DNA of 64,000 nt from assembly GCF_020151015.1 (NCBI RefSeq), contig NZ_CP083746.1, forward strand, positions 1,078,501 to 1,142,500. The letters are read 5' to 3'. The stretch comes from Pseudomonas sp. p1(2021b) (GTDB taxonomy: Bacteria > Pseudomonadota > Gammaproteobacteria > Pseudomonadales > Pseudomonadaceae). This document shows positions 42,499 to 52,073 of this stretch, piece by piece. A program made the translations under genes and the position numbers. The notes under the pieces were generated by a model. The model searched no databases. It was not told the DNA's origin and saw nothing but the letters and a program-made list of their open reading frames with translations. Every line of letters starts with the position of its first letter. The first letter of the stretch is position 1.

Positions 42499-44112
42499 TC
42501 AGCCATCGAGTCCCAGCATGTCACGGGCCACGGCTTCAGCGATGCGGATGCCATCGACGCCAGCGGACAGAATGCCGCCCGCATAACCAGCACCTTCACC
42601 GGCCGGGTACAGGCCTTTGAGGTTCAGGCTCTGGTAGTCCGCGCCACGGGTGATGCGTACCGGCGATGAGGTGCGCGTCTCGATGCCGGTCAGCACTGCG
42701 TCGTGCAGGTTGTAGCCTTTGATCTGGCGGTCGAACGCCGGCAGGGCCTCGCGGATGGCTTCGATGGCGAAGTCCGGCAGGCTGGGTGCCAGGTCGCCCA
42801 GGGTGACCCCTGGCTTGTAGGAGGGCTCGACGCTGCCCAGTTCGGTGGAGGCACGGCCTGCGACGAAATCGCCGACCAGCTGTGCCGGTGCCTGGTAGTT
42901 GCTGCCGCCCATGACATAGGCATGGGCTTCCAGGCGTTCCTGCAGCTCGATACCGGCCAGCGGGCCGCCCGGGTAGTCGCGCTCCGGGTCGATGCCGACG
43001 ACGATGCCGGAGTTGGCGTTGCGCTCGTTCCGCGAATACTGGCTCATGCCGTTGGTGACGACCCGGCCTGGCTCGCTGGTGGCCGCTACCACGGTGCCGC
43101 CCGGGCACATGCAGAAGCTGTACACCGAGCGACCGTTCTTGGCGTGGTACACCAGCTTGTAGTCGGCAGCGCCCAGTTTAGGGTGGCCGGCGTACTTGCC
43201 CAGGCGCGCCTTGTCGATCAGCGTCTGAGGGTGTTCGATGCGGAAACCGACCGAGAACGGCTTGGCTTCCATGTACACACCCTTGGCATGCAGCATGCGG
43301 AAGGTGTCGCGGGCACTGTGACCCAAGGCCAGGACCACGTGGCGCGAGTGCAGTTGCTCACCACTCTCCAATACCACCCCGGTCAGCTGGCCATCTTCGA
43401 CCAGCAGGTCGGTGACCTTCTGCTGGAAGCGCACTTCGGCGCCCAGGGCGATCATGTCCTGGCGCATCTGCTCGACCATGCCGGTCAGGCGGAAGGTACC
43501 GATGTGCGGCTTGTTGATGTAGAGGATTTCCTCTGGCGCACCGGCCTTGACGAATTCTTCCAGGACCTTGCGCCCATGATGGTTCGGGTCCTTGATCTGG
43601 CTGTACAGCTTGCCGTCGGAGAACGTCCCGGCGCCGCCTTCGCCGAACTGCACGTTGGACTCGGGGTTGAGCACGCTCTTGCGCCACAAACCCCAGGTAT
43701 CCTTGGTGCGCTGGCGCACTTCCTTGCCGCGCTCGAGGATGATCGGCCTGAAACCCATTTGCGCCAGCAACAGGCCTGCGAAGATGCCGCACGGGCCGAA
43801 GCCGACCACGATCGGACGCTCCTGCAGGTCGGCCGGGGCCTGGCCGACGAACTTGTAGGTCACGTCCGGGGCTGGGCCAATGTTGCGATCATCGGCGAAC
43901 TTGCGCAGCAGCTCGGCTTCGTTGCTCGCTTCCAGGTCGATGGTATAGATGAACAGCAGTTCGCTGTTCTTCTTGCGCGCGTCGTAGCTGCGCTTGAACA
44001 GGGTGAAGCCGAGCAGCTGCTCATCGGTGATGCCCAGGCGTTGCACGATGGCCTCGCGCAGCGCTTCGTCGGTGTGATCCAGGGGCAGCTTCAGTTCGGT
44101 GATTCGTAGCAT
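42499..44112 (-). CDS. NAD(P)/FAD-dependent oxidoreductase
   Basis: 537 aa. An N-terminal domain of about 90 residues (RITELKLPLDHTDEALREAI) precedes a Rossmann FAD motif GFGPCGIFAGLLLAQMGFRP near residue 100 and the ERGKEVRQRT stretch. Substrate-domain features include QFGEGGAGTFSDGKLYSQIK, FCMCPGGTVVAATSEPG and a C-terminal dinucleotide motif GEGAGYAGGILSAGVDGIRI. These are typical of the HI0933-like/uncharacterised FAD-dehydrogenase group present in many gamma-proteobacteria. ATG at 44112 begins MLRITELKLP, chosen over a start 24 bases further upstream. Substrate unknown. Confidence 0.88.
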   Translation of the reverse strand: MLRITELKLPLDHTDEALREAIVQRLGITDEQLLGFTLFKRSYDARKKNSELLFIYTIDLEASNEAELLRKFADDRNIGPAPDVTYKFVGQAPADLQERPIVVGFGPCGIFAGLLLAQMGFRPIILERGKEVRQRTKDTWGLWRKSVLNPESNVQFGEGGAGTFSDGKLYSQIKDPNHHGRKVLEEFVKAGAPEEILYINKPHIGTFRLTGMVEQMRQDMIALGAEVRFQQKVTDLLVEDGQLTGVVLESGEQLHSRHVVLALGHSARDTFRMLHAKGVYMEAKPFSVGFRIEHPQTLIDKARLGKYAGHPKLGAADYKLVYHAKNGRSVYSFCMCPGGTVVAATSEPGRVVTNGMSQYSRNERNANSGIVVGIDPERDYPGGPLAGIELQERLEAHAYVMGGSNYQAPAQLVGDFVAGRASTELGSVEPSYKPGVTLGDLAPSLPDFAIEAIREALPAFDRQIKGYNLHDAVLTGIETRTSSPVRITRGADYQSLNLKGLYPAGEGAGYAGGILSAGVDGIRIAEAVARDMLGLDG

Positions 44113-44215
44113 GGCAGGGTCCAGTATCCCGGCCATGGGCGGCCGGCGGCTTTACACAAACCGCCAAGTATAAGCTGTTAGCTGCCTCGACTGGAGGATA
44201 AAAGCACCCAGGCGA

Positions 44216-44890
44216 TCAGTTGTCGCGGGCACCGCCGTAGTAGCCGCAGCCATGCAGGGTCTGGCCGTCGATGCGCAGCTCGGCGCGCAGGTGGCGCACG
44301 GCGCCGCTCATGCTGTCGACGCAGCGTTGCGGCGCGACCCACAGCTCCACGTGCTGGCCGTTGGCTTCGCTGCTCAGGGTCAGGCCGCCGCCGGGCACTT
44401 CTTCTTCGAGGTAAGGCAGGGGCAGCGGGTCTTTGCCGGGGCGTTCGATGATCATGCCCTTGCCGCTGGCCTTCACCGACCAGAACGGTTCCTGGCCATC
44501 GGCGCGCAGGGTCAGCTGCTTGAAGTTGGGGTCTTCGCAGGCGCGGGTGGAGGGTTCCAGGCGATACAGGCGTTGCACGTCGAGGCGGCCATCATTGTCG
44601 GCCTGCCTGCTGCCGGCCAGGCGCCCGCGCACATCCGCGAAAAGTTTGTCGCCTGCGTCGTCGGCCAGGGTGGCGGCCTCCTGCAACAGGCCTGTGGCAC
44701 CGACGTCGTTGACCACGAAACGACGGGCTTCGGTGCACGGCTTGAACAGCAGCTTGCCACCCCCGGCGCTCAGCTCGCCCTGCATGCGCAGGGTGCCGAT
44801 GTTCGGGTCGGCAGGCTTGTCCGCCAGCAACTGACAGCCCGCGAACAGCGGCAGCAGGGTGGCGAGCAGCAGGGGAGGGGTGAGGCGCAT
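44216..44890 (-). CDS. Lipoprotein of the COG3650/META-like group
   Basis: 224 aa. Lipobox FAGC (TLLPLFAGCQLL) after an N-terminal signal. Conserved-looking elements are ADGQEPFWSVKASGKGMIIE (an EPFW motif known in COG3650/NlpE-META domains) and GAVRHLRAELRIDGQTLHGCGYYG. Probably periplasmic, possibly sensing or binding envelope components; function not known. Single gene. Confidence 0.75.
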   Translation of the reverse strand: MRLTPPLLLATLLPLFAGCQLLADKPADPNIGTLRMQGELSAGGGKLLFKPCTEARRFVVNDVGATGLLQEAATLADDAGDKLFADVRGRLAGSRQADNDGRLDVQRLYRLEPSTRACEDPNFKQLTLRADGQEPFWSVKASGKGMIIERPGKDPLPLPYLEEEVPGGGLTLSSEANGQHVELWVAPQRCVDSMSGAVRHLRAELRIDGQTLHGCGYYGGARDN

Positions 44891-44964
44891 GGGGTGGACT
44901 CCGGGGGATCTTTGCCAAGGAGCTGGCCACGTTACTCAGGCTTTGCCGGGATCACAAGTTTTCG

Positions 44965-45285
44965 GTCAACCGTGCTGGCCTCTTCGCGGGTAAACCCGCT
45001 CTCATAGAACAACGCATAACTCATTGATTTGACAAGGCCTGTAGGAGCGGGCTTGTCCCGCGATCAAGGGCGAAGCCCTTGCCATACAGCCGCGGCGGCT
45101 GGGCCGGCCCAATCGCGGGACAAGTCGGACCGCCGCACCGCCACTCCTACAGAAGAAGGCGGCGCTAGCCGCTTGTTCTCTGCGCGACAGCGCAGCCCGA
45201 AGGGCTGGGTGATCTCCCACAGAGACATGCAAGGCTTGAATGGGGCGCCGTAGCTATGGGAGCGGGTTTACCCGCGAAGAGGCCA
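44965..45285. repeat. Nested REP cluster (REP pair inside another REP pair)
   Basis: The gap 44891-45342 has no gene. Outer arms are TTCGCGGGTAAACCCGCTC (from 44974) and its inverted mate GAGCGGGTTTACCCGCGAAG (from 45262). Inside lie AACAACGCATAACT (45008-45021) and a type A REP pair starting GTAGGAGCGGGCTTGTCCCG (45041) and ending CACTCCTACAG (about 45150). The intact REP at 45041 has the same target core that the IS110 element used at 2194/3411. Confidence 0.8.
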
Positions 45286-45315
45286 GCATGGGCGATACAA
45301 AACCGGCAGGCAGAA

Positions 45316-45339
45316 AAAAGGGCCCGAAGGCCCTTTTTC
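45316..45339. terminator. Terminator of the liv operon
   Basis: GGGCC-CGAA-GGCCC with a run of six A on one side and five T on the other, 4 bp past the livF stop; bidirectional form. Confidence 0.85.
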
Positions 45340-45342
45340 CGG

Positions 45343-46044
<702 letters not shown>

Positions 46045-46812
46045 TTACGCCTCCCCCAGGTAGGCCTTGATCACATCAGGGTTGCCGCGAATCTCTTCCG
46101 GCGTGCCGTCGGCCAGGGGCGTGCCCTGGTTGATCACCACGATGTGGTCGGAAATGCTCATCACCAGCTTCATGTCGTGCTCGATCAGCAGCACGGTCAC
46201 GTTGTGGGATTCGCGCAGGTAGGCGATCAGGGCCTTGAGGTCCTCGGTCTCCTTGGGGTTCAGGCCGGCGGCTGGCTCGTCGAGCATGATGATCCGGGGC
46301 TGGGTCATCATGCAGCGAGCGATTTCCAGGCGGCGCTGTTGGCCGTAGGCCAGGGTGCCGGCGGTACGGTTGGCGAACTCGGTCAGGTTGACCTTCTCCA
46401 GCCAGTACTGCGCGCGCTCCATGGCCTCTTTCTCGCTGCGGCGGAAGCTCGGCGTCTTGAACAGGCCGGCGAAGAAGTTGGTATTCAGGTGGCGATGCTG
46501 GGCGATCAGCAGGTTCTCCAGCGCGGTCATCTCCTTGAACAGGCGCACGTTCTGGAAGGTTCGCACCACGCCCTTGCGCGCGATCTGGTGCCCGGCCAGG
46601 CCCTGGATCGGCTGGCCATCGAGCAGGATGGTGCCGCCGCTGGGCTTGTAGAAACCGGTCAGGCAGTTGAACACGGTAGTCTTGCCGGCACCGTTGGGGC
46701 CGATCAATGCCACCACCTGTTTTTCCTTGACGGTCAGGCCCACGCCATTCACCGCCAACAAGCCGCCGAAGCGCATGCTCAGGCCGCTGACTTGCAGAAT
46801 TTCGCGGCTCAT
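46045..46812 (-). CDS. livG: Branched-chain amino-acid ABC transporter ATPase LivG
   Basis: 255 aa. Walker [21 protein letters not shown], signature [16 protein letters not shown], Walker [36 protein letters not shown] and an H-loop [10 protein letters not shown] are LivG hallmarks. It overlaps livM by 4 bp and is directly followed by livF. Two different ATPases (F and G) form the heterodimeric nucleotide-binding pair. Confidence 0.96.
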   Translation of the reverse strand: MSREILQVSGLSMRFGGLLAVNGVGLTVKEKQVVALIGPNGAGKTTVFNCLTGFYKPSGGTILLDGQPIQGLAGHQIARKGVVRTFQNVRLFKEMTALENLLIAQHRHLNTNFFAGLFKTPSFRRSEKEAMERAQYWLEKVNLTEFANRTAGTLAYGQQRRLEIARCMMTQPRIIMLDEPAAGLNPKETEDLKALIAYLRESHNVTVLLIEHDMKLVMSISDHIVVINQGTPLADGTPEEIRGNPDVIKAYLGEA

Positions 46813-48061
46813 CGACGCAGCTCCATATGGGGGCGTTGCATGGGCAGCAGGCCCTGCGGACGCCAGATCATCATCAATACCATCAGCGCACCGAACATCA
46901 GCATGCGGTACTCGCTGAACTCACGCATCAGCTCCGGCAGCAGGATCATCACGATGGCCGCGAGGATCACGCCCAGCTGAGAGCCCATGCCGCCGAGCAC
47001 GACGATGGCGAGGATGATCGCCGACTCGATAAAGGTGAACGACTCCGGCGTCACCAACCCTTGGCGGGCAGCGAAGAAGCTGCCGGCGAAACCGGCGAAG
47101 CAGGCGCCCAGGGTGAAGGCCGACAGCTTGATCACGGTCGGGTTCAGGCCCAATGCACGGCAGGCGATCTCGTCCTCGCGCAGCGCTTCCCAGGCGCGGC
47201 CGATCGGCATGCGCAGCAGGCGGTTGATCACGAACAGCGCCAGCAACGCCAGCAACAGGGCGACCAGGTAGAGGAAGATGACCTTGTTGATCGAGTTGTA
47301 CTGCAGGCCGAAGAACTCGTGGAAGGTCTGCATCCCTTCGGCGGCGCGACGTTCGAAGGTCAGGCCGAAGAAGGTTGGCTTCTCGATGTTGCTGATGCCG
47401 TTGGGGCCACCGGTCAGGCCGGTGAGGTTACGCAGGAACAGGCGGATGATCTCGCCAAAGCCCAGGGTCACGATCGCCAGGTAGTCACCGCGCAGGCGCA
47501 GCACCGGGAAGCCGAGCAGGAAGCCGAAGGTCGCGGCCATCAGGCCGGCGATCGGCAGGCAGATCCAGAAGCTCAGGCCGAAGTAGTGCGACAGCAGGGC
47601 GTAGCTGTAGGCGCCGACGGCGTAGAAGCCGACGTAGCCCAGGTCCAGCAGGCCCGCCAGCCCCACCACGATGTTCAGGCCAAGGCCCAGCAACACGTAG
47701 ATGAGGATCAGCGTGGCGATGTCGACCGCGCCCCGCGAACCGAAGAACGGCCAGACCAGTGCCACTACGATCAGACCCATGATGACCCAGCGCTGGGTCT
47801 TGGGCAGGGTCAGGTAGTTGGTGACCGACGCGGGGATCAGCTTGCGCTCCGAGCGGCCGCGCATCGCTGCGCTCCACTGTTTGTCGAACAGCACGCGCAG
47901 GAACATCAACACCGAGCAGATGGCGATGATCGAGAGGGTGAACGGCCCCTGGCTGTGAACCACCAGGTTGATGCCGTCGATGCTGAGTTTCAGGCCAAGC
48001 ACCGGGAACGCCACGGCCCAGACCAGGGCGACGCTGAACAGCGCCTGTTTGAGATTTCTGT

Positions 48062-48065
<4 letters not shown>
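46809..48065 (-). CDS. livM: Branched-chain amino-acid ABC transporter permease LivM
   Basis: 418-aa inner-membrane permease. The N-terminal about 110 residues carry an extra helix pair before the core that starts [20 protein letters not shown]. The EAA-like loop is [40 protein letters not shown] lies in the C-terminal half. It overlaps livH (4 bp) and livG (4 bp). Confidence 0.95.
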
Positions 48066-48985
<920 letters not shown>

Positions 48986-49120
48986 TACAGCGCTCCTAAA
49001 AACCTGATTTGCATTTCACTGGCAGGGGTACGGCCAGGAAACCGCGGGTGACGGTTTTAAGATTTTCAGGTGAACCCGCCCCCGGATCGCGGGGATCAGG
49101 CCCATGAACCTCGTAAAACA

Positions 49121-49146
49121 AAGCCCACTGCTCGCACAGTGGGCTT
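49121..49146 (-). terminator. Attenuating terminator between braC and livH
   Basis: AAGCCCACTG-CTCGCA-CAGTGGGCTT perfect hairpin, followed on the minus strand by TGTTTT. Such a hairpin lets the binding protein be made in excess over the permease and ATPases. Confidence 0.8.
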
Positions 49147-49170
49147 CTCGGTCAGCTATTAGTCACGCAG

Positions 49171-50289
49171 TTACTGAGGGGAGACTTCGGTCTTCGGCTT
49201 GCCGAAGTGCCATTCGTAGACCACGAACTTGAAGTCTTTGAGGTCGCCCTTGTCATCGAACGACAGGTCGCCGGTCGGGGTCTTGAAGGTGCCCTTGTGG
49301 ATTTCCTCGGCCACTTTCTCGGCGTCGTCGCTGGTGCCGGCGGCCTTGATGCCGTCAGCGATCACCTGGACGGCGGAGTAGGCCGGGAACACGAACGGAC
49401 CGCTCGGGTCCTTGCCGTCGGCCTTGATGGCATCGACGATGGCCTTGTTCGCCGGGTCGGCGTCGAAGGACTTGGGCAGGGTCACCAGCAGGCCTTCGGA
49501 GGCGTTCTGGGCGATCTGCGAGATGGAGTCGTTGCCGACGCCTTCCGGGCCCATGAACTTGGCTTTCAGGCCTTTCTCCTGGGCTTGGCGCAGGATCAGG
49601 CCCAGCTCTGGGTGGTAGCCGCCGTAGTAGACGAAGTCGACGTTGTTCTGCTTGAGCTTCTGGATGATCGAGGAGAAGTCCTTGTCACCGGCGTTCAGGC
49701 CTTCGAAGACCGCGACCTTGACGTTCTTGCCTTCCAGAGTCTGCTTGACCGCGGTGGCGATGCCCTCGCCGTACTGCTGCTTGTCGTGCAGGACCGCGAC
49801 GACCTTCGGCTTGACGTGGTCGGCGATGTAGTTGCCGGCGGCCGGGCCCTGGGCGCTGTCCAGGCCGATGGTGCGGAACACCAGCTTGTAGCCACGAGCG
49901 GTGATTTCCGGGCTGGTGGCGGCCGGGGTGATCATGATCACGCCTTCGTCTTCGTAGATGTCGGACGCAGGCTGGGTGGAGCTGGAGCACAGGTGGCCGA
50001 CCACGAACTTGACGCCATCGTTGACCACTTTGTTGGCGACGGCCACGGCCTGTTTAGGGTCGCACGCGTCGTCATATTCCTTGGCTTCGAGCATCTTGCC
50101 GTCGATGCCGCCCTTGGCGTTGATGTCCTTGATGGCCTGCTTGGCGCCCACGAACTGCATGTCGCCGTACTGGGTGACCGGGCCAGTCTTGGGCCCGGCG
50201 ATACCGATCTTGATGGTATCGGCGGCAAACGAATGGCTGGCAACCCCGGCCAGGACCATTGCGGCGAACAGCTTGGAAATCTTGATCAT
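49171..50289 (-). CDS. braC: Branched-chain amino-acid periplasmic binding protein
   Basis: 372 aa, substrate-binding protein of the Leu/Ile/Val importer. A clear signal peptide (KLFAAMVLAGVASHSFAA) is followed by DTIKIGIAGPKTGPVTQYGD, typical for LivJ/BraC. The mature protein has the expected disulfide region (DACDPKQAV; VGHLCSSSTQPASDIYEDEG). ATG at 50289 is preceded by a GAGTGGAGCAC ribosome site. It is the first gene of the operon and has its own terminator downstream. Confidence 0.96.
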   Translation of the reverse strand: MIKISKLFAAMVLAGVASHSFAADTIKIGIAGPKTGPVTQYGDMQFVGAKQAIKDINAKGGIDGKMLEAKEYDDACDPKQAVAVANKVVNDGVKFVVGHLCSSSTQPASDIYEDEGVIMITPAATSPEITARGYKLVFRTIGLDSAQGPAAGNYIADHVKPKVVAVLHDKQQYGEGIATAVKQTLEGKNVKVAVFEGLNAGDKDFSSIIQKLKQNNVDFVYYGGYHPELGLILRQAQEKGLKAKFMGPEGVGNDSISQIAQNASEGLLVTLPKSFDADPANKAIVDAIKADGKDPSGPFVFPAYSAVQVIADGIKAAGTSDDAEKVAEEIHKGTFKTPTGDLSFDDKGDLKDFKFVVYEWHFGKPKTEVSPQ

Positions 50290-50408
50290 AGTGCTCCACT
50301 CATTCTGTTGTAATTCTTATAGTCCTGGCGGCCAGGGCTACAGATCGGGCGGTCTCCGGCACGGCTACGCCATGTCGCAAGCCCACCTTCCCCGGAACAT
50401 GTCCCGGA

Positions 50409-50424
50409 ACTGTACCGGTACAGT
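50409..50424. promoter_or_regulatory. Perfect 16-bp palindrome upstream of braC, likely operator
   Basis: ACTGTACCGGTACAGT is perfectly symmetric and sits 120 bp upstream of braC and about 220 bp upstream of the DUF2288 gene. The surrounding 50290-50646 region (about 355 bp) has no gene. The regulator is not identifiable from sequence. Confidence 0.6.
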
Positions 50425-50646
50425 GTAGAGCGCCCTTCGAGCGCTTGAAAAGCGGGCGAAAAGTGCCAGTTTCCCAGGGTGTCGCCTGATCGAAACAAAG
50501 ATACAGAAAAGCGCCATTACTTTGCCTGCATCCTTGGCCCCGCCCCACAAACTTCGGGGTTAATCGATCAAATTACATATTTGAAACCGGGTTTTTCTGC
50601 AAAAATGCGGGCCTTTTTTCGTGGCCGAATTTTTGTGGAGAACCCC

Positions 50647-50952
50647 ATGACCGATCAAGCAAGCACCCTCTATGCCAAATTGCTCGGCGAAACGGCAACC
50701 ATCGAGTGGAAGGCACTGGAACGTTTCTGGGCGAAGGGTGACCTGATTTGGGTGGACCCGAGCCTGGACCTCATCGCAGTTGCCGAGGCAATGGCCGAGA
50801 ATCGCGGCGAGATCTTCGCCAAGTGGCGTAATGATGGCACTGTTGCGCCGGTATCCGCGGAGCAGGCGCTAGACCTTCAGAGCCGTGATCCGGTGATCTG
50901 GGCCGTGGTGGTTTCGCCGTTCGTGGTGATGCAAGAAAAGAAAGCCCAGTGA
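50647..50952 (+). CDS. DUF2288 family protein
   Basis: 101 aa: MTDQASTLYAKLLGETATIE at the N-terminus, with WKALERFWAKGDLIWVDPSL and PVIWAVVVSPFVVMQEKKAQ at the end. This matches the small cytoplasmic DUF2288 family found mostly in pseudomonads and cyanobacteria. A TGTGGAGAACCCC site precedes the ATG at 50647; an in-frame extension to 50479 has no similarity. Function unknown. Confidence 0.85.
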   Translation: MTDQASTLYAKLLGETATIEWKALERFWAKGDLIWVDPSLDLIAVAEAMAENRGEIFAKWRNDGTVAPVSAEQALDLQSRDPVIWAVVVSPFVVMQEKKAQ

Positions 50953-51185
50953 CGCTGCGCCGTTTTGGTGCGTAAAAACGCACAGCGCAGTGGGGGCGAA
51001 TGCTTGCCGGCGTTCAGCCAAGGTGGCCGTTGGTAACAATCGCTGGGAATTCGGCACTGCGGTAACAGTTTACGGAATGCGTAATGAAGCTGGCGCGTTG
51101 CGCTTGCGCCTGTGTGCCATGCGCGACAGCGCAGCGATGTATGATCGGCCTCCGTGCTTCCTGTTCATCTGTTATGGAGTCGCTC

Positions 51186-52073
51186 ATGAGTACTGCATTG
51201 CCTACGCTGGGGTTTGCCGGGATCGGCCTGATGGGGCTACCGATGTGTCGGCGCTTGCTGGCGGCGGGTTACCCGTTGGTGGTATGGAACCGCAGCCCGG
51301 AAAAATGTGCCGAGCTGGTAGCGGCCGGGGCACGGCTGGCCGCAACCCCTGCCGACTTGTGTCGCGACGCTGACATGGTGTTGTTGTGCCTGGCCGATAC
51401 GTCGGTGGTACGCGAAGTGGTGTTCGGTGAGGGAGGGGTGGCCGAAGGTGGGCGCCAGGGGCAGTTGCTGGTGGACTTCTCCAGCCTGGAGCCAACCGCT
51501 ACCCGCGAGATGGCGGCCGAGTTGGCAGCGCTATGCGGCATGGCCTGGCTGGATGCCCCGGTTTCCGGAGGCACGCCTGGGGCCGAGGCGGGCACCTTGG
51601 CGATCATGGTCGGCGGCGAGGCGGGTGACTTGGAACGGGCTCGCCCGGTGCTGCTGACGCTCGGGCAGCGGGTGACCCATATGGGCGCAGTCGGCGCAGG
51701 CCAGGTGACCAAGGCCTGCAACCAGATGATCGTCGCCTGCAATGCCTTGGTGATTGCCGAGGTGGTGGCCCTGGCCGAGCAGTCTGGCGTGGATGCACGG
51801 CTGATCGCCGAAGCCTTGGCCGGCGGTTTTGCCGATTCCAAGCCTTTGCAGATTCTGGCACCGCAGATGGCCGAGAGCCGCTTCGAACCGATCAAGTGGC
51901 ATGTACGCACCTTGCTCAAGGACCTGGACACTGCGGTGAAGTTTTCCCGCGAGCAGGGTTCGGCGACGCCGGTCAGTGGCCTTGCCGCGCAACTGATGCG
52001 CTTGCATGGTAGCCAGGGGTATCTGCAAAAAGATCCAGCGACCCTGGTCGAACTGTATCGCAACAAGGGGTGA
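51186..52073 (+). CDS. NAD(P)-dependent beta-hydroxyacid dehydrogenase (MmsB/GarR-like)
   Basis: 295 aa. Rossmann loop GFAGIGLMGLPMCRRLLAAG near the start; substrate motif DAPVSGGTPGAEAGTLAIMV; catalytic lysine in GAGQVTKACNQMIVACN; C-terminal WHVRTLLKDLDTAVKFSREQ. It belongs to the 3-hydroxyisobutyrate/tartronate-semialdehyde reductase family; the precise substrate is unknown. GGAG lies before the ATG at 51186, and the in-frame sequence further upstream is Cys/Arg-rich and not family-like. Its 3' end overlaps the convergent MHYT-GGDEF-EAL gene by 101 bp. Confidence 0.88.
   Translation: MSTALPTLGFAGIGLMGLPMCRRLLAAGYPLVVWNRSPEKCAELVAAGARLAATPADLCRDADMVLLCLADTSVVREVVFGEGGVAEGGRQGQLLVDFSSLEPTATREMAAELAALCGMAWLDAPVSGGTPGAEAGTLAIMVGGEAGDLERARPVLLTLGQRVTHMGAVGAGQVTKACNQMIVACNALVIAEVVALAEQSGVDARLIAEALAGGFADSKPLQILAPQMAESRFEPIKWHVRTLLKDLDTAVKFSREQGSATPVSGLAAQLMRLHGSQGYLQKDPATLVELYRNKG

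Noticed and set aside
44965..45285. Possible CRISPR array
   Set aside because: Repeats are inverted REP palindromes of two styles with irregular spacing, not direct repeats with uniform spacers, and no cas gene is near.
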